A stretch of 64,000 bases of DNA from Engraulis encrasicolus (Eukaryota; Chordata; Actinopteri; Clupeiformes; Engraulidae), in assembly GCF_034702125.1 (NCBI RefSeq), contig NC_085861.1, forward strand, positions 57,872,350 through 57,936,349, written 5' to 3'. Shown one piece after another: positions 10,985 to 23,412 of the stretch; position 1 is the stretch's first letter; each line of letters begins with the position of its first letter. The notes under the pieces are model-generated. The model was not told the origin of the DNA. It saw nothing but the letters and a program-made list of their open reading frames with translations, and ran no database searches. Made by a program: the position numbers and the translations under genes.

Positions 10985-11625
10985 CATGTCATTTTTCTGA
11001 CGCCCCTTTGGTCTGACGCTTCAATATTCAGAAAATTTCACATGGATCCTACAGCCCTCTAACTCGAAATGATTGAATTAAACCCTTTGCTCCGCTAGCT
11101 CAATGTTCTGACCAGTGGCTGTTTGGGGTCGGCCATCATAATTCCCCAGGTCGTATGTCCTGCTCCTCTTATCCCCGGTGCCAAGTAGACTCCAGCTGCA
11201 TGGGCTGCGACGAGCACATTGATGGCGTCTAATTGGTCAAGCTGTGCCCTTACCAAAACCACCCCTAAGCCTAACCTGTCATTAATGTAATGTTTCCAAG
11301 TTTTACAATTGTGCCCTACCCAAAACCATTCCTAAGCCTAACCTGTCAGTTATTGCAATGTTTCTGAGTTTTAAAATTGTGTCAAAACTTTCCCTAAACC
11401 TAAACTGTCACAGACAGCTGCATGACCACTACGCATATCAGCGATGACGGTGATCTAAAGCAGCTTTTGATCAGAACATTGGACTGTCGGGACGAAGGGT
11501 TTAATTTTATCGGGTAAAAGGTCTGTAAGACTAAGGGCTGTAGGATCAATGGGAAATTTTCGGAATATTGATGCATCGGACCAATGGTGCGTCGGAAAAA
11601 CGAGCAGACCCCGTTTTTTGTTAGG
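10985..11625. mobile_element. TIR element with ~150-bp diverged inverted repeats
   Basis: The left arm (CTGACGC..TTTGGTCTGA, CAATATTC.GAAAATTTC, GATCCTACAGCCCT, CAATGTTCTGA) is mirrored in order by the right arm at about 11465-11620. The core holds a short tandem duplication (CCCCTAAGCCTAACCTGTCA and a second copy about 75 bp on). No transposase. Superfamily unknown. Confidence 0.6.
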
Positions 11626-11629
11626 CAAG

Positions 11630-12250
11630 TTGTCTGATCGGATATTTTGTCCAACGTTCAATCTATGAAACACGTTTTACTGATGTAGCAACCGATCATA
11701 CTGTGGTGTGCCGTTGTTACAGCCATACAAAAATGAAAATCAGCTGTAATGGCAATGTAGTTTAGGAATGTTTAGGGCTTGCAGCTGGTGCAGTCATGTA
11801 GACTAATTTAATGACATGGAAAACGTTTATACTGTTCATTTTCAAGTGACAGACTAGACAAGTTACTTTCCGAAAAAAAAAGCAGATGTTTTTTTTTCAG
11901 TTGACGCAATGTCTGATCGTCTGAACATGGTAAAGAAAGACACTCACTGAAACGTCAACTGCACTTCTTTAGCACATTTCATAATTAGCCAAATCTTAAA
12001 GTAGAAAAATAAATTCAGGCCATAGCACCCAACATAATGTGATATTTCTGGTAAAGTGTTAAGATATAAAATTGGTGGTTGTTTTTCTGTGATGTGAGGT
12101 TTCATGCCAGGGATTTTGCCCACTAACTGAATTTGGAATGTTATCGCATGTCTTTTCTTGCCAATCAGTTTGCGGCACATGCACACAAATGTATAAACAA
12201 AGATTCTCCTATTGACAAGGCATGCGCTTGCCATACACTGCTGACACCGA
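11630..12250. other. Intron, nothing recognised
   Basis: No exon or element with supportable ends. Short poly-A and poly-T runs near 11870-11895. Confidence 0.35.
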
Positions 12251-12253
12251 TGT

Positions 12254-12375
12254 ACAGTACAGGCCAAAAGTTTGGACACGGTCTCATTCAGTGCCTTCTC
12301 TCTATTTTCCTGGCTATTTGCAGTTCAATGTAGATTTTCGCGGAGGGCCTCAAAACTGTGCATGAACACATGTAG
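12254..12375 (+). mobile_element. Tc1-like left end fragment
   Basis: CAGTACAGGCCAAAAGTTTG after a TA, followed by the GGCATC-like and CATGAACACATGTAGAA blocks, is a familiar fish Tc1 5' end. It is cut off by the adjoining CCTCCGCC element at 12376. Confidence 0.6.
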
Positions 12376-12743
12376 AACTAGAAGCACGCAGAGAGCGCAG
12401 ACCTCCGCCAAGGAAGCTGCTTGATAGGACATTTGACTATGTTACACCCTAAGTCTTTCTTCCTTCTTTTTGTGGAGTTCCAGCAATTCAATTTCTGGTC
12501 ACTAGGGGCATCTAGATTTATAGGCCAGCATTGATTAAGAATCTTGAAAAAGGTCCTGGTTCCGGTTCGTGCTCCGGATCACCACCAGAATCACTTGTTT
12601 CTTGGGTCATTACTAATAACAACTCCACAAAGTTTCAGCCAAATCCATTTGCAAGTTTTTGAGTTATCCTGCTGACAGACAGAAAGACAAACAGACAGAC
12701 AAACCAATGCGACCAAAAATATTACCTCCTTGGCGGAGGTAAT
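12376..12743. mobile_element. CCTCCGCCAAGG repeat element, copy 1
   Basis: It starts AACTAGAAGCACGCAGAGAG, then ACCTCCGCCAAGGAAGCTGC, and ends ATTACCTCCTTGGCGGAGGT, so the two ends carry ACCTCCGCCAAGG in inverted orientation. The interior includes TCCTGGTTCCGGTTCGTGCT and a (ACAG)n run. It belongs with the copies at 17596-18087 and 61821-62441. No coding capacity. Confidence 0.75.
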
Positions 12744-12759
12744 GATGATTTGTATTTAG

Positions 12760-12902
12760 GAAGCACTGTTGTTTTCTTGACTGAAGGATAACAGAGCTTT
12801 GAAAGGGCGTATCACGGTACTGTTGTCTTGCACCACGATACAGTATCGTAACTCGGCGTGTCACAATTTCTCAGTTCAATACAATATTGTTACAGCCCTA
12901 GC
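12760..12902. mobile_element. hAT-like right end remnant
   Basis: Ends CAATATTGTTACAGCCCTA after ACCACGATACAGTATCG, the usual right-end style of the hAT family that starts TAAGGCTGTAACGAT (a full copy lies at 28980-30329). No left partner found. Confidence 0.4.
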
Positions 12903-13136
12903 TGAGAGCATTCAAATCATTGCCTCCCTTGCCCTCTCTGCCCTTCTCTGGACTTATGTTGTTGCTAAGCTATAAGTTACACAAGTAAACTATAGACAAT
13001 ATATTATCTGTGCTTTAAATAAAAGGAAGCAGACAGAACTGTAAAAGAATAACTTTTCCCTCCACTTTCTTCCTAACCAACGACGGCCAGGAGTGGGCAT
13101 TTGAAACAGAAGCAGTGTTAACTTAACCCTATCGTC

Positions 13137-14203
13137 ATATTTGTTTCATCAAATTCAAAGCCCTCTCCCCGCTGACACTAAAAAAATCGATCTCAAAAAC
13201 ATGTTGCGTGTCATTTCAAAACGTCCTGCAGTACAGAGAAACCGCCACAGGAGAGCAGTGGTCAACAACAAGTTCACCGCAGCTCGGCAAAACATGGTAC
13301 CACAGGGGTAGAAGTTTCCCTGACCGGAGCAGAGATATCGTCAAATTGCAAAGGGTTTGTGTACAAATTTCCGAAATATAATTCTATATACTTTAATTTG
13401 AACACTTACTTTGTGCAATTAATCAAGGAAGAGTTTATATTGTTACACCATGTTGCAGAGAGATCGTGCTAAAACTGATGAAACAAATAAGCACCATCCG
13501 GTGTTGGCAGGAAGTTAGCCATCAGTGCATTTTGCCATATGGAAACTTACAAAGCATACCACGACGATCATTTAACAAAACACACAAGTTGTGTTACTTC
13601 AAGACAAAAATATTGCCTTAAGAAACAGGTTTTACTTGCAATTTTGAAAATGTAATGCAAAATGTTGAAATTATGATCTCATAAAAAATGCATTCAAGTG
13701 AATGGAGAAATGGTCCAATTGTAGTAATGGACCCATATATTCAAATTCCACAAAAAAAGGAATAATGATCTATATTTCACTCATAAATAGGTTGTTAAGC
13801 ATTCGATCAGCTATGCTTTTACATAGATTAAAAAAAAAAATGCCCAACCAGGCTGTCGGAAATGTAAAATATGGTCCTGCTAAAACAAGGACAGGCTAAA
13901 AAAAATGGCAGGATCTCACTAAATATTTAAAGATAATCCTCAATTAAATTAATTTGTCTGACAGCTTTTTTAAATTAAAAAAAGGTTGTAAATGCATTAA
14001 AAGTCATTTTTTAATGGTCATGAAATTGGCCTGGTCAACTATTTAAAGCCTGATGCATCATATATGATGCATTAAATATCATCAGTGACCTTAACAAATT
14101 TTTGAATTTGTTTTTTACATTTCCTATAACAGACCAGTATTGAGGCAAATTCCAAGAAATTAGAATTTTCTGTCTATGCTTTCATGGTTCAGATCTTATA
14201 GGG
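13137..14203. mobile_element. Possible piggyBac-like non-autonomous element
   Basis: TTAA-CCCTAT at 13133-13142 faces ATAGGG-TTAA at 14198-14207. The TIR is only about 6 bp and the interior has no transposase. The TTAA duplication and CCCTAT end fit piggyBac-type elements, but chance is not excluded. Confidence 0.4.
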
Positions 14204-14599
14204 TTAAGACACAGGAATGGCAAATGGCATGATACAGATGAGGAGATGCAAATGAATGAATGTTATATATGACAATTTAGTTATCAACTGCAAAGTAACA
14301 TTACATTTACCTCAAGGCTACTGTTTGTTACATAGGATACAGTGAAATCAAATAGAGTTAACCCATGATAGACAGACAGAGAGAGAGAAAGAAAGAGGGA
14401 GAGAGGGAGAGAAAGACAGAGTTTGGAGCCCTTCAGAGGTAGGAAGTGACTCCCAGAGGAATCTCTGAGGTGAGATTATATACTGCAACCCCCGACACCA
14501 AAAGTGTCCTTTTGTCTTGCTATGGCCAGTGGCACCATGGGGTATGCCACATCTTCAGTGGGGGTGAGCTAGCACAAACAGGCCCAAACTCTACTTGAG

Positions 14600-14653
<54 letters not shown>

Positions 14654-17055
14654 CATTTTATTTAAAAGCGCCTTTCAAAAAACTCAAGGACACTGTACAG
14701 AGAGAGGCAAAATAAAACAAGACAGATAAACAGATTGTAAACAAAAAATAAATATATAGAAAATAAATAAAAATAAAATAAAACAAAATACAGTTAAAGA
14801 ATCATAAAGAATAGGCTAATTGAAATAGATGAGTTTTAAGTCTTGATTTGAACAGGGGTAAAGACTCAATGTTGCGGATGTCAGGGGGAAGCGCATTCCA
14901 CAGCTGAGGAGCAGAGCAACTGAAAGCTCTGTTACCCATGGTGCTGAGACGGGCAGAAGGGACAGAGAGGAGAATGGAGGAAGAGGAACGGAGGGGGCGG
15001 GAGGGAATAGCAATGTGAATAAGATTAGATAGATAAGGAGGGGCAAGATTCTGGATAGCCTTGAAGGTGTGGAGAAGTATTTTAAAGTGAATTCTAAATT
15101 TGATAGGGAGCCAGTGGAGATGTTGGAGTGCAGGGGTAATATGGTGACAGGAAGGGGTTTTAGTTATGATGCGGGCAACTGAGTTCTGGACCAGTTGGAG
15201 CTTGTGGAGAGATTTTTGAGGGAGACCAAAGAGGAGAGAATTACAGTAATCAATGCCAGAGGTGACAAGACTGTGTATAAGGATGGAGGTAGAATGGGAG
15301 GTGAGAGAGGGGCGGAGACGGTTAATGTTGCGTAGGTGGAAATAAGCAGACCGTGTGATGTTGTTAATGTGGGAGAGGAAGGATAGAGAGCCATCAAGCA
15401 TGACACTAACATTAACTTGAGGGGAGGGGGAGACAGGAGAGCTATCAATTGAGAAGGAGAAACTATTTGCTTTGGATAAGGTGGATTTGGTGCCTATAAG
15501 TAGGACTTCAGTTTTGTTCGAATTCAGTTTCAAAAAATTAGAGGTGAACCAGGATTTGATTTCAGAAAGACAGGTGGTGAGGGAGGGGGGAGGGAGAGTG
15601 TCAGAGGGTTTGCCAGATAAATAGAGCTGGGTGTCATCAGCATAGCAATGGAAATTAATTTTGAATTTGCGGAAGATATTACCAAGGGGAAGGAGGTAGG
15701 TGATGAAGAGGAGGGGCCCCAGAACAGAACCTTGAGGCACACCAGAGGTGACAGGGGAGGGCTTGGATTTAAAAGACTTCATTTGAATAAATTGAGAACG
15801 GCCAGAGAGATAAGAATGGAACCAGTCAAGGGGTGTGTTACTTATGCCAATTGAGGAGAGTCTGTGGAGAAGGATGGAATGCGAGATGGTGTCAAAGGCT
15901 GCACTGAGGTCAAGGAGAATGACAATAGAGAGTAGGCCAGAGTCAGCAGCCATGAGAAGGTCATTAGTGATTTTAACTAGGGCTGTTTCTGTGCTATGTC
16001 GGGGGCGAAAACCAGACTGGAAGTGCTCATAGAGGGAGTTAAGAGTTAGATGGGAATGGAGTTGAGAAGCTACAATTTTTTCTAGAATTTTGGAGATGAA
16101 CGGAAGGTTGGAGATTGGGCGGAGGTTGTTGTAGTCAGAGGGATCAGAGCCAGGTTTTTTTAGTATAGGGGTGACAGCAGCAACTTTGAACAGAGAGGGT
16201 ACAGTACCAGTGGAGAGTGAGGAGTGGATGATGGCAGAAATGAATGGGAGGAGAGAGGGGAGGCAGGATTTGACAAGGGTTGTGGGGAGGGGATCAAGCT
16301 GACAGGTGGAGGGCGTGGATTTGGAGATGAGGTCAGATATTTCAGAGGAGTCCGGGAGATGAAAACTAGAAAATAACTGGTGAAGGGGGAAGAGATCAGC
16401 GGGGGAGGGAAAAGAGGGGTTGCAGATAAGATGTTGGTGGATCTTATGGATTTTTTCATTAAAAAAGTCCAGTAATGAATTGCAAGTCTCAACTGAGTAC
16501 ATATGAGCAGGGAGAGAGTCAGGTGGTTTAAGGATGTTGTTAAGCACAGAGAACAGGGTTTTGGAGTTGCCTTCATTTGCATAGATTAGAGTGGAGTAGT
16601 AATCAGACTTAGTTTGAGAGATGCAGTCCTTGTAGAGTGATATATGAGCTTGGTACATTTCTTTGTGAACAGTGAGACCAGTTTTCTTGCACAGGCGCTC
16701 AAGTTGTCTGCCTTTGGATTTCATGGTCCGGAGTTGAGGGGTGTACCAGGGGGCAGTTTGAGAAAAGGTGACAGACCGAGTTTTAACAGGAGCAAAACAA
16801 TTAAGGACATTGTGAAGACCATTGTTATACAGAGTGACTAGTTCATCAGGGGAGGAGAGATTATTAGAAATCAGAATGGTTTCAATAGAGGTAGAAAGGG
16901 AATCAATGTTAATGTCCTTAATATTACGGAACGAGATAAGGCGAGGGGTCTTGATGATGGAGAGGTGGAGAGTGACACTAAAGGAGACAAGGAAGTGGTC
17001 AGATATGTGGAGATAGCATCAACAGTGTAATCTGAGTCATTCAATAATCTCCATT
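14600..17055 (-). mobile_element. L2-type LINE, 5'-truncated
   Basis: 3' end at about 14600 with an (ATT)n tail, which appears on the + strand as (TAA)n at 14600-14652. It is preceded by AAGGCGCTTTTAAATAAAAT, the standard L2 3' terminus. The body runs to the end of the endonuclease domain, with readable remnants up to about 17055. It sits in the msh5 intron in antisense orientation. Confidence 0.85.
14802..17018 (-). pseudogene. L2 LINE reverse transcriptase ORF (fragment)
   Basis: The frame is open from 17018 down to a stop at 14802, about 738 codons. It opens in the tail of the endonuclease ([12 protein letters not shown]). The RT follows: [55 protein letters not shown], the catalytic motif [30 protein letters not shown] and the YADD active site ([11 protein letters not shown]). 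The C-terminal segment [11 protein letters not shown]...LHWLPI is typical of vertebrate L2. The first Met of the open frame is at 16724 and is not a native start. Just upstream, [10 protein letters not shown] continues in another frame after an apparent 1-base loss. The endonuclease is therefore mostly missing and the copy cannot move by itself. Confidence 0.88.
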
Positions 17056-17474
17056 CTTACAGAACCTATTCAGTACAAAACAAATCCATGTTTACATGCC
17101 ATATGTGGGCATTAGGGTGAGTGATGAGCACCCAGCATGCCTCTTAAGGATAGTTTCAACTCTCAGCACTAGGAGCGCTACTTTTTGTTTTTGTTTTTAA
17201 AGGTCTCCATCAGTCTTTTTTAGCGTTGAAGGTGCTTAGTGCTCTGGTCAATGAAGCTTATAGTATTTATGTTGAAAATAGCCAATGACGGCACTAAAAA
17301 CTCACCCTGTGGACACGGGCCCTCAAGCCATTCAGATGAAGGTCTTCAAGCTCCAGTTACTCCGGTAACTGTGCTCTTCTCACTAACATAACTTGGAAGA
17401 ACAAGAATCCTCCCACAAGCAGAACTTCTTTATACTTGTTAATTTAATATTTTTCCCTGCATTTTTATCTGTAG

Positions 17475-17547
17475 GTGGATTTCGAAACCAGCCTGGCAGA
17501 AAATCGCTTCACCATCAAGCCAAATGTAGATCCTGCTGTTGACGAGA
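17475..17547 (+). CDS. msh5: msh5 exon (73 bp)
   Basis: Acceptor TATCTGTAG, donor GAGA|GTAAGT. Encodes [20 protein letters not shown] and AVDE, the strongly conserved MSH5 motif (V-D-F-E-x-S-L-A-E-N-R-F), then leaves one base of a Lys codon that is completed 20.6 kb downstream at 38130. Reading frame and phase both fit. Confidence 0.95.
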
Positions 17548-17595
17548 GTAAGTTTAAACATATAGTACGTTATACAACAGTGTAAAGACAAATAT

Positions 17596-18087
17596 AACTA
17601 GAAGCACTCAGAGAGCGCAGACCTCCGCCAAGGAAGCTGCTTGATACATTTGTCTATGTTACACCCTAAGTCTTTCTGCCTTGTTTTTGTGGCGTCCCTG
17701 CCATTCAATGTCTGGTCACTAGTCTGGTCTTCTAGATGGTGAAGAATCTTTTGAAAAGTCCTGGTTCCGGTTAGTGATCCGGATCACCACCAGAATTTAA
17801 TCACTTGTTCCTTGGGACATTACTAACAACCCCACAAAGTTTCGTCCAAATCATTTGATTCGTTTTTGAGTTATCCTGCTGACAGAATCTTTTAAAAAGT
17901 CCTGGTTCCGGTTCGTGATCCGAATCACCACCAGAATTTAATCACATGTTCCTTGGGTCATTATCAACAAACCCACAAAGTTTCGTCCAAATTCGTTGAT
18001 TAGTTTTTGAGTTATGCTGCTGACAGACAGACAAACAGACAGACAAACCGACGAGACCGAAAACATTACCTCCTTGGCGGAGGTAAA
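17596..18087. mobile_element. CCTCCGCCAAGG repeat element, copy 2 with internal duplication
   Basis: Same ends as the copy at 12376: AACTAGAAGCACTCAGAGAG on the left, ACCTCCTTGGCGGAGGTAA on the right. An internal segment of about 145 bp (CCTGGTTCCGGTT.GTGATCC to TTTTTGAGTTAT) is present twice, at about 17745-17880 and 17890-18025, which explains its greater length. Confidence 0.8.
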
Positions 18088-18185
18088 TATTTTGACCTAA
18101 ATCCATCAGGCCGCACCTTTGGTGCTCGGGCCCTAATAACTAGACTGCATTTCTGCAGAGACAATGCTATTCGTATGCTTGCCGC

Positions 18186-18380
<195 letters not shown>

Positions 18381-19160
18381 CACTTACTGTATAGTGTATA
18401 CAGTGGCCACAGCAGCATATTAGGCCACAGTTTCCCAGGCGACAGCAGAGTTCCAAAGTTCTTCAAGGCTGCATGTGTGTGTGTATGAATGAAAATTCTG
18501 GCAGTTAGGCAGTAGTACCTACAGACATATGTGCTGCCTCATTTTTACACTGTCATATCTCCTCAAGTTTTGCAAGTTGTCAAAGGATATGGACACGCAT
18601 AAATGTCACAACACTGCTCTCCATGTCAATGCTGAAATCACTTTTCTAGGCCAAATGCTTCAGTCAAAAAATGGACATCTTTGACATATGCGCTAAGCTG
18701 TTCACACACAATTTTCTAAAATGAATGGGGCAGCCCATAGGGGGATCATGGGGGTTTTAAAACAGCTCTCTCTCAAACATTTTTAAGAGTTGGCTAATGA
18801 TTTTCACACAGTTTGTAGTTGGAGTCAAGACCTCTCTGACAATGCCTTTACCTAGTCGATATGTGAAGCGGTTCATTTTATTTTATTAAAAAACCCAGGA
18901 CAGGTCACATCTCACTCTAACTGCCACTGTTTGTGACATCATCATTCTGATCATTCTACCATTCATTTCAATGAGGGTAAAAACAGACCGGAAACGGAGG
19001 AAAAACAGGTCTGGTGAACGAATAAAATGGGGTACACCAATTTCCAATGTAAGCACGCAAGCCCTTTTCGAGCCGGTCGTTTTGGCGTTCGAACCGCGTC
19101 TCTATCTGAAAATTAGCCAGCGTGCACTCTATGGCGATTTCCATAGGACTTCTACGGAAC
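18381..19160. other. Intron, nothing recognised
   Basis: No exon, RNA gene or element with definable ends. Confidence 0.35.
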
Positions 19161-19165
19161 AATAA

Positions 19166-19320
19166 GTATGCTTGCCTATGGCCTCTGCTTGCTCGCAAGC
19201 ATACTAAATAATAATAATAATAAACTGAGAGAGAACAATTGGTACGCTTGCGAGCCTTCGGCCTCTGCTTGCTCGCAAGCATACTAAATAATAATAATAA
19301 ACTGAGAGAGAACAATTACA
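19166..19320. repeat. Two-copy tandem repeat with GCTTGCGAGC hairpins and (ATA)n
   Basis: The units each contain CCTCTGCTTGCTCGCAAGCA then TACTAAATAATAATAATAA and CTGAGAGAGAACAATT. TTGCGAGC and GCTCGCAA make a short inverted repeat. The second unit starts near 19240. Confidence 0.7.
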
Positions 19321-19324
19321 CTGC

Positions 19325-19998
19325 ATTCCACATTATTACGCAAATGTCATTTTCACTGTTTCCCCAAATAATCTATACAAATGACAGTCGTCATAATTTT
19401 CAAGTCATCAGCCATTAGAGTACAATTAAAACGTTTTTGAATGAAGCTTCCAATGATAAAACCCCTTTGAAAATGAATGGGATGTTATGTCTGGTGAGTT
19501 AGAATGTCATCACCTCCAAAGCACCTTAACGTGGCAGGGAAATCTGCGGGTATATTGAAGAGTGAAGTGTGGGTCACCAGACCAAACAAACAAAAACAGC
19601 TGAGGGCAACAAGGATATCTGGGCTTCCATAACTCCCATGCATTGCCCTACCATTGACTTCAATGTTAAATGCAGCATTCCAGTTACAGCTGTTTTGAAC
19701 ATTGAAATGTAATTTAGAAGGTACCAAATGGCCACTGTTTTGATGTAAATGGGAAAAAAGAAAGAAATTTGGATTACAACACTACAAAACTGTTTTGTTT
19801 AATAATTTGGAACAGAGCATTTTGGGCATTTTAAGTTTTTTAATATTTAAAAAAATACCGTTATCATTGGAAGGTTCATTCAAAAACGTTTTAATTGTAC
19901 TCTAATGGCTGATGACTTGAAAATTATGACGACTGTCATTTGTATTGATTATTTGGGGAAACAGCGAAAAATGTAATTTGCGTAATAATGTGGAATGC
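19325..19998. mobile_element. TIR element with ~150-bp inverted repeats
   Basis: GCATTCCACATTATTACGCAA at the left end is mirrored at the right end. The inverted arms continue through TTTCCCCAAATAATC, CAAATGACAGTCGTCATAAT and AAAACGTTTTTGAATGAA. A 3-bp ACT is repeated outside both ends, which would suit a PIF/Harbinger-like element, but that is weak evidence. No transposase. Confidence 0.7.
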
Positions 19999-20417
19999 AC
20001 TGACGCTGACACTGCCGTGTCGTTTTCGGGAAAGATTAAAATAGTCACTATTTCTAAGTAGCCTTTGTAATAGTCTACTATGAGACTGTTTTAGATAGGC
20101 CTATAAGATGCCACTCCCGTGTGAAAGCATAGGAAAGATATATTCTACTACAACCAAAACTGTTGGTAAGCCTACATCCATAAGCAAGAGCTGAGCCAGA
20201 ACCTTAGTTGGACTCCCTCTATATACATCATAGAGGCTCTGCCAGCGAGAAGCCCAACATTTCAGAAGTGGCTTTCAAATGATACATTTTCATAAAAATA
20301 TTGCAGTTATTTGGCATTGTTACAGACCCTGAATTTCACATACATGTTTCAAAACACCACTACTGACAACATCCAGTATAGATTTAGTTATAAATTTAAC
20401 CTAAACATTACCCTTTA

Positions 20418-20775
20418 AGGCACTCCAAAATAAGGTGTCCAAACGGGAAGTTACATTAAAAAGCCTTTAATGGTACTGGGCTGGGGTTACATTAAAAAGC
20501 TGACATGTTTCGACCTCACCAGGTCTTCATCAGGGCTAGATTCACCATTGAAAAGAAAGGCCTCCCTTAAATAGTGACATCACCACATGTGACCCATTAC
20601 GCACTACACACATTTGCGCACACCATAGAAAATAAAGATAAAAAATACCCTGGGATGATAAGTAATGCCATAGAAAAAAAAGACTAGAAGTACAATTAAG
20701 CATCACAAAAAAACAAGTAAAATCAATATCCTCATTTAGACCAGGATAGCGCATGGCATCCAGTCGCCGCAGTGC
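20418..20775 (-). mobile_element. Penelope-like element 3' fragment
   Basis: On the - strand it begins in the PLE C-terminus (LDAMRYPGLNEDIDFTCFF) and runs through the same 3' UTR as the plus-strand copy at 31500-34370, ending TATTTTGGAGTGCC. It preserves an uninterrupted TTTAAGGGAGG at 20571-20581, where the other copy carries the TTAA-flanked insertion, so it serves as an empty-site reference. Confidence 0.85.
20497..20538 (-). ncRNA. Hammerhead-ribozyme-like motif in PLE 3' region
   Basis: On the - strand: CTGATGA, one extra A, helix II GACCT-GGTG-AGGTC, GAAA, CATG, TC, then AGCT. Helix I (AGCC with AGCT) has a mismatch at the cleavage-proximal pair, unlike the second copy at 34246-34285, so this copy is probably weaker. 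Hammerhead motifs are known from Penelope-like retroelements. Activity here is inference. Confidence 0.4.
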
Positions 20776-21200
20776 CTGAGTGTGCCAAACCATTTTGAGT
20801 GGACCGATGTCGCTTGCTTTGTGTATCAAGCAAGCCTGTCTCATTTGTGCGATGAGCACAAAAACACAAATTGAACCACTCAAATAGAACCTATATGTGT
20901 GTGAGTCAAACAGACATGAACAACATGGTAATGAAGTACTGCCCCGTAACGTCAGCATGAGAGAGGTGCTTTTACATTTGGCGACGACATTCTGTCTTCA
21001 AAACTGGCGCATTGGCCGCTTCCCCTAATGTTTGAAGTGAAAAAAAACCAACCCTCCCCCACTTCAGCATCAGATGTTGGTGGTCTACCATAAGTCAATC
21101 CTTGTTTACCCGACTATCTTGTAGTATTCATGAATATAATCCTTACCCTATTTGGCATAATTTTAAACTTGTGTTTCATTCATAGACAAAGTTATGAAAC
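20776..21200. other. Intron, nothing recognised
   Basis: No exon or element with definable ends between the PLE fragment and the GTGGGGCGACC block. Confidence 0.3.
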
Positions 21201-21264
21201 ATTTGCACACATATTTAAATTTTAATAAACAAGCTAATCTTGTCCGAATATGTTCATTGTCTGA

Positions 21265-22700
21265 AATATCATCTGGGGCGACCATCAAGAAAATGCAATT
21301 AAGGTGCTTTAATTTTCACACTCATCTCAAAGAGGATGTTGTATCAACCAGCCTCATTGTGAGGGTCCCAATGAGACAACTAGCAGGTGAGTAGTCACTC
21401 TCATCTTTACAAATAAATCCACTTTAAAACTGCTGCAGTGTCTATGTCACATTTTGGTGTTATGTGGGGCGACCAACCTAAAACTGTATAAAATGAGTTT
21501 CATGATCAAATCTTTATTTTTAATGTAAAATTGTCAGTGATATGTCGTGAGAAGTAGCTTGCTTGGGTTCTATAGCTAAGCATTGGGCTGCTATATTTGA
21601 TTATACTTGAAAACATCATCTGGGGCAACCGAGCATCATGTGGGGCGACCACCACTAAATGCTTAAGTAATAGAAAACGCATATCCTGTATTTGTAGTTT
21701 CTGTATTCAAATGTTTTCATGTATTATATATGCATTTAGTTGTTTTAAAAAGCTTTCTATATTTCAATATATATCTTTTCTAAATGTCAATAATTTCAAT
21801 CCTACTGCAGAGATGACTAAGCTGTTTTTATCAGATAAATGTGTGAATATTAAGCATTCATTCTACTTTTTCAATTAATTTTCCAAGTATGTGTATGTTT
21901 AACTATATAACTTTTTTCTAGATGGCCCAATAACAAGCAAAGAAAAGACTGCTCGCTACAGGCAGCGGATCAACTGTTAAGTGAAATAGTAATGAAAGTA
22001 ATGAGAGTTTCAGTGATTAATGAAATGAAATGAAAAATGAAAAAGGAAAATGCTGTTCAATGTTATACCCAAGTGTTAAATGCATTAGTATTGAAAATAT
22101 TAATATGATATATGTGTCTCGCTCCGTGTAATGCTTTGCAGTGCATTGTTCCGCCTGCCCCACCTTCTGACTCAAAATGGAGTTGTCAGTAATAGTAAGG
22201 AAACTGTTAATGTTATGATATTTAATGAAATGAAAATAGATATGCTGATTCTTTATAAAATGTATTAAATGTGTTTTAACTATCAACATCATTGAAAAGT
22301 CTTAATTGCCTGCTGTTTTTCATCATGTGGGGCGACCACATGTCATGTGGGGCGACCGACAATATTCAATTCTGTAGGAAATTCAAAAAAATCTTGTCTG
22401 TCCATTTTGGAGGAAATATAATTCATTGGTATAACATGATTAAGTGGATACTATAAATACATCATTTTAAATAAGCTTTATGGATTATATGAGTAAAAAA
22501 CAATATGCAATTGCTTTTTGAGGGGGAAACTGCCCTTATCGGTAAAATGTATTTAATATAATTTGCAATAAATGAAAGGACACATGAGTACATCATTCTT
22601 AAAAAGTTCAATTAATTACTGACACTTATTAAAATATAAGTTATGTTAAGGAAATCTATTAATTTTAGGATAAATCACGGTCGCCCCAAATGACTTTTTT
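21265..22700. repeat. AT-rich block with scattered GTGGGGCGACC motif
   Basis: ATCTGGGGCGACC at 21271, TATGTGGGGCGACC at 21461, CATCTGGGGCAACC at 21617, CATGTGGGGCGACC at 21637, two copies at about 22324 and 22344, and one inverted copy (GGTCGCCCCAAATGA) at 22679. The sequence between is very AT-rich. No ORF of note and no family recognised. It resembles the blocks at 7.8-9.8 kb and 48.1/59.5-59.9 kb in layout. Confidence 0.6.
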
Positions 22701-23214
22701 AAGGTCGTTGCCCTATTCATTTGAGTGTAAAAGCACTAAAATATAATTATTTGAGGTTTTCACACACATGCATGTGTAGACTACATTCCAAATGTTTAGA
22801 AAATTGGAAAATATATTATTATTTGAAGTATTTTAAAAATGGACCTCTCAAAGGCCTTACACGTCATTGACCCTTTAACGTATTTTACTGAATATTGAAA
22901 GAAGGAAAAGAAAAGAAAAGACAGACAAGTTGAGACTTACTGGTCGTAGCCTATTACAGCAAATCGAACATGCGCTTTATGCACACACTAGCCTGAGGGC
23001 AAACATCTTTCTAGTAAGCTGTTCGCACGATTGAGATAACCAGGCTATGGCTAGGAAAAGGAATTCAACTACCTGGGCACACACTAAAATACTGATAGGC
23101 TACAATTGCTTGGATCTTCGGAGCGCAGTGGGTTTCGTGGGTCCGGGGGGATGGTCAGTGATGGCACGCTTGATGTCTTTCCCCCACCCCTGCATGCACG
23201 CACGCGGACACACG
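22701..23214. other. Intron, nothing recognised
   Basis: A short AAAAG-type run at 22899-22920. No exon or element with definable ends. Confidence 0.3.
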
Positions 23215-23412
23215 GGGTTCAAGATTCAAGATTCAAGATTTTTATTTGTCACGTGCTTCCTTGTGCAAGCACAATTGGCAGTGAAATGGGGATTGCAACT
23301 GCTCTGTGCTGTGTAGAAAATAATAAAATAAAATAAAATAAAAATTAAAAATAGTTATTGTCTTAATTCAAAAAGCGGATGGCTTGAGGAAAAAAACTCT
23401 CTGTTCTACATC

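Noticed and set aside
15648..16841. Plus-strand ORFs opposite the L2 RT
   Set aside because: Antisense shadows of the LINE frame with no independent signature.
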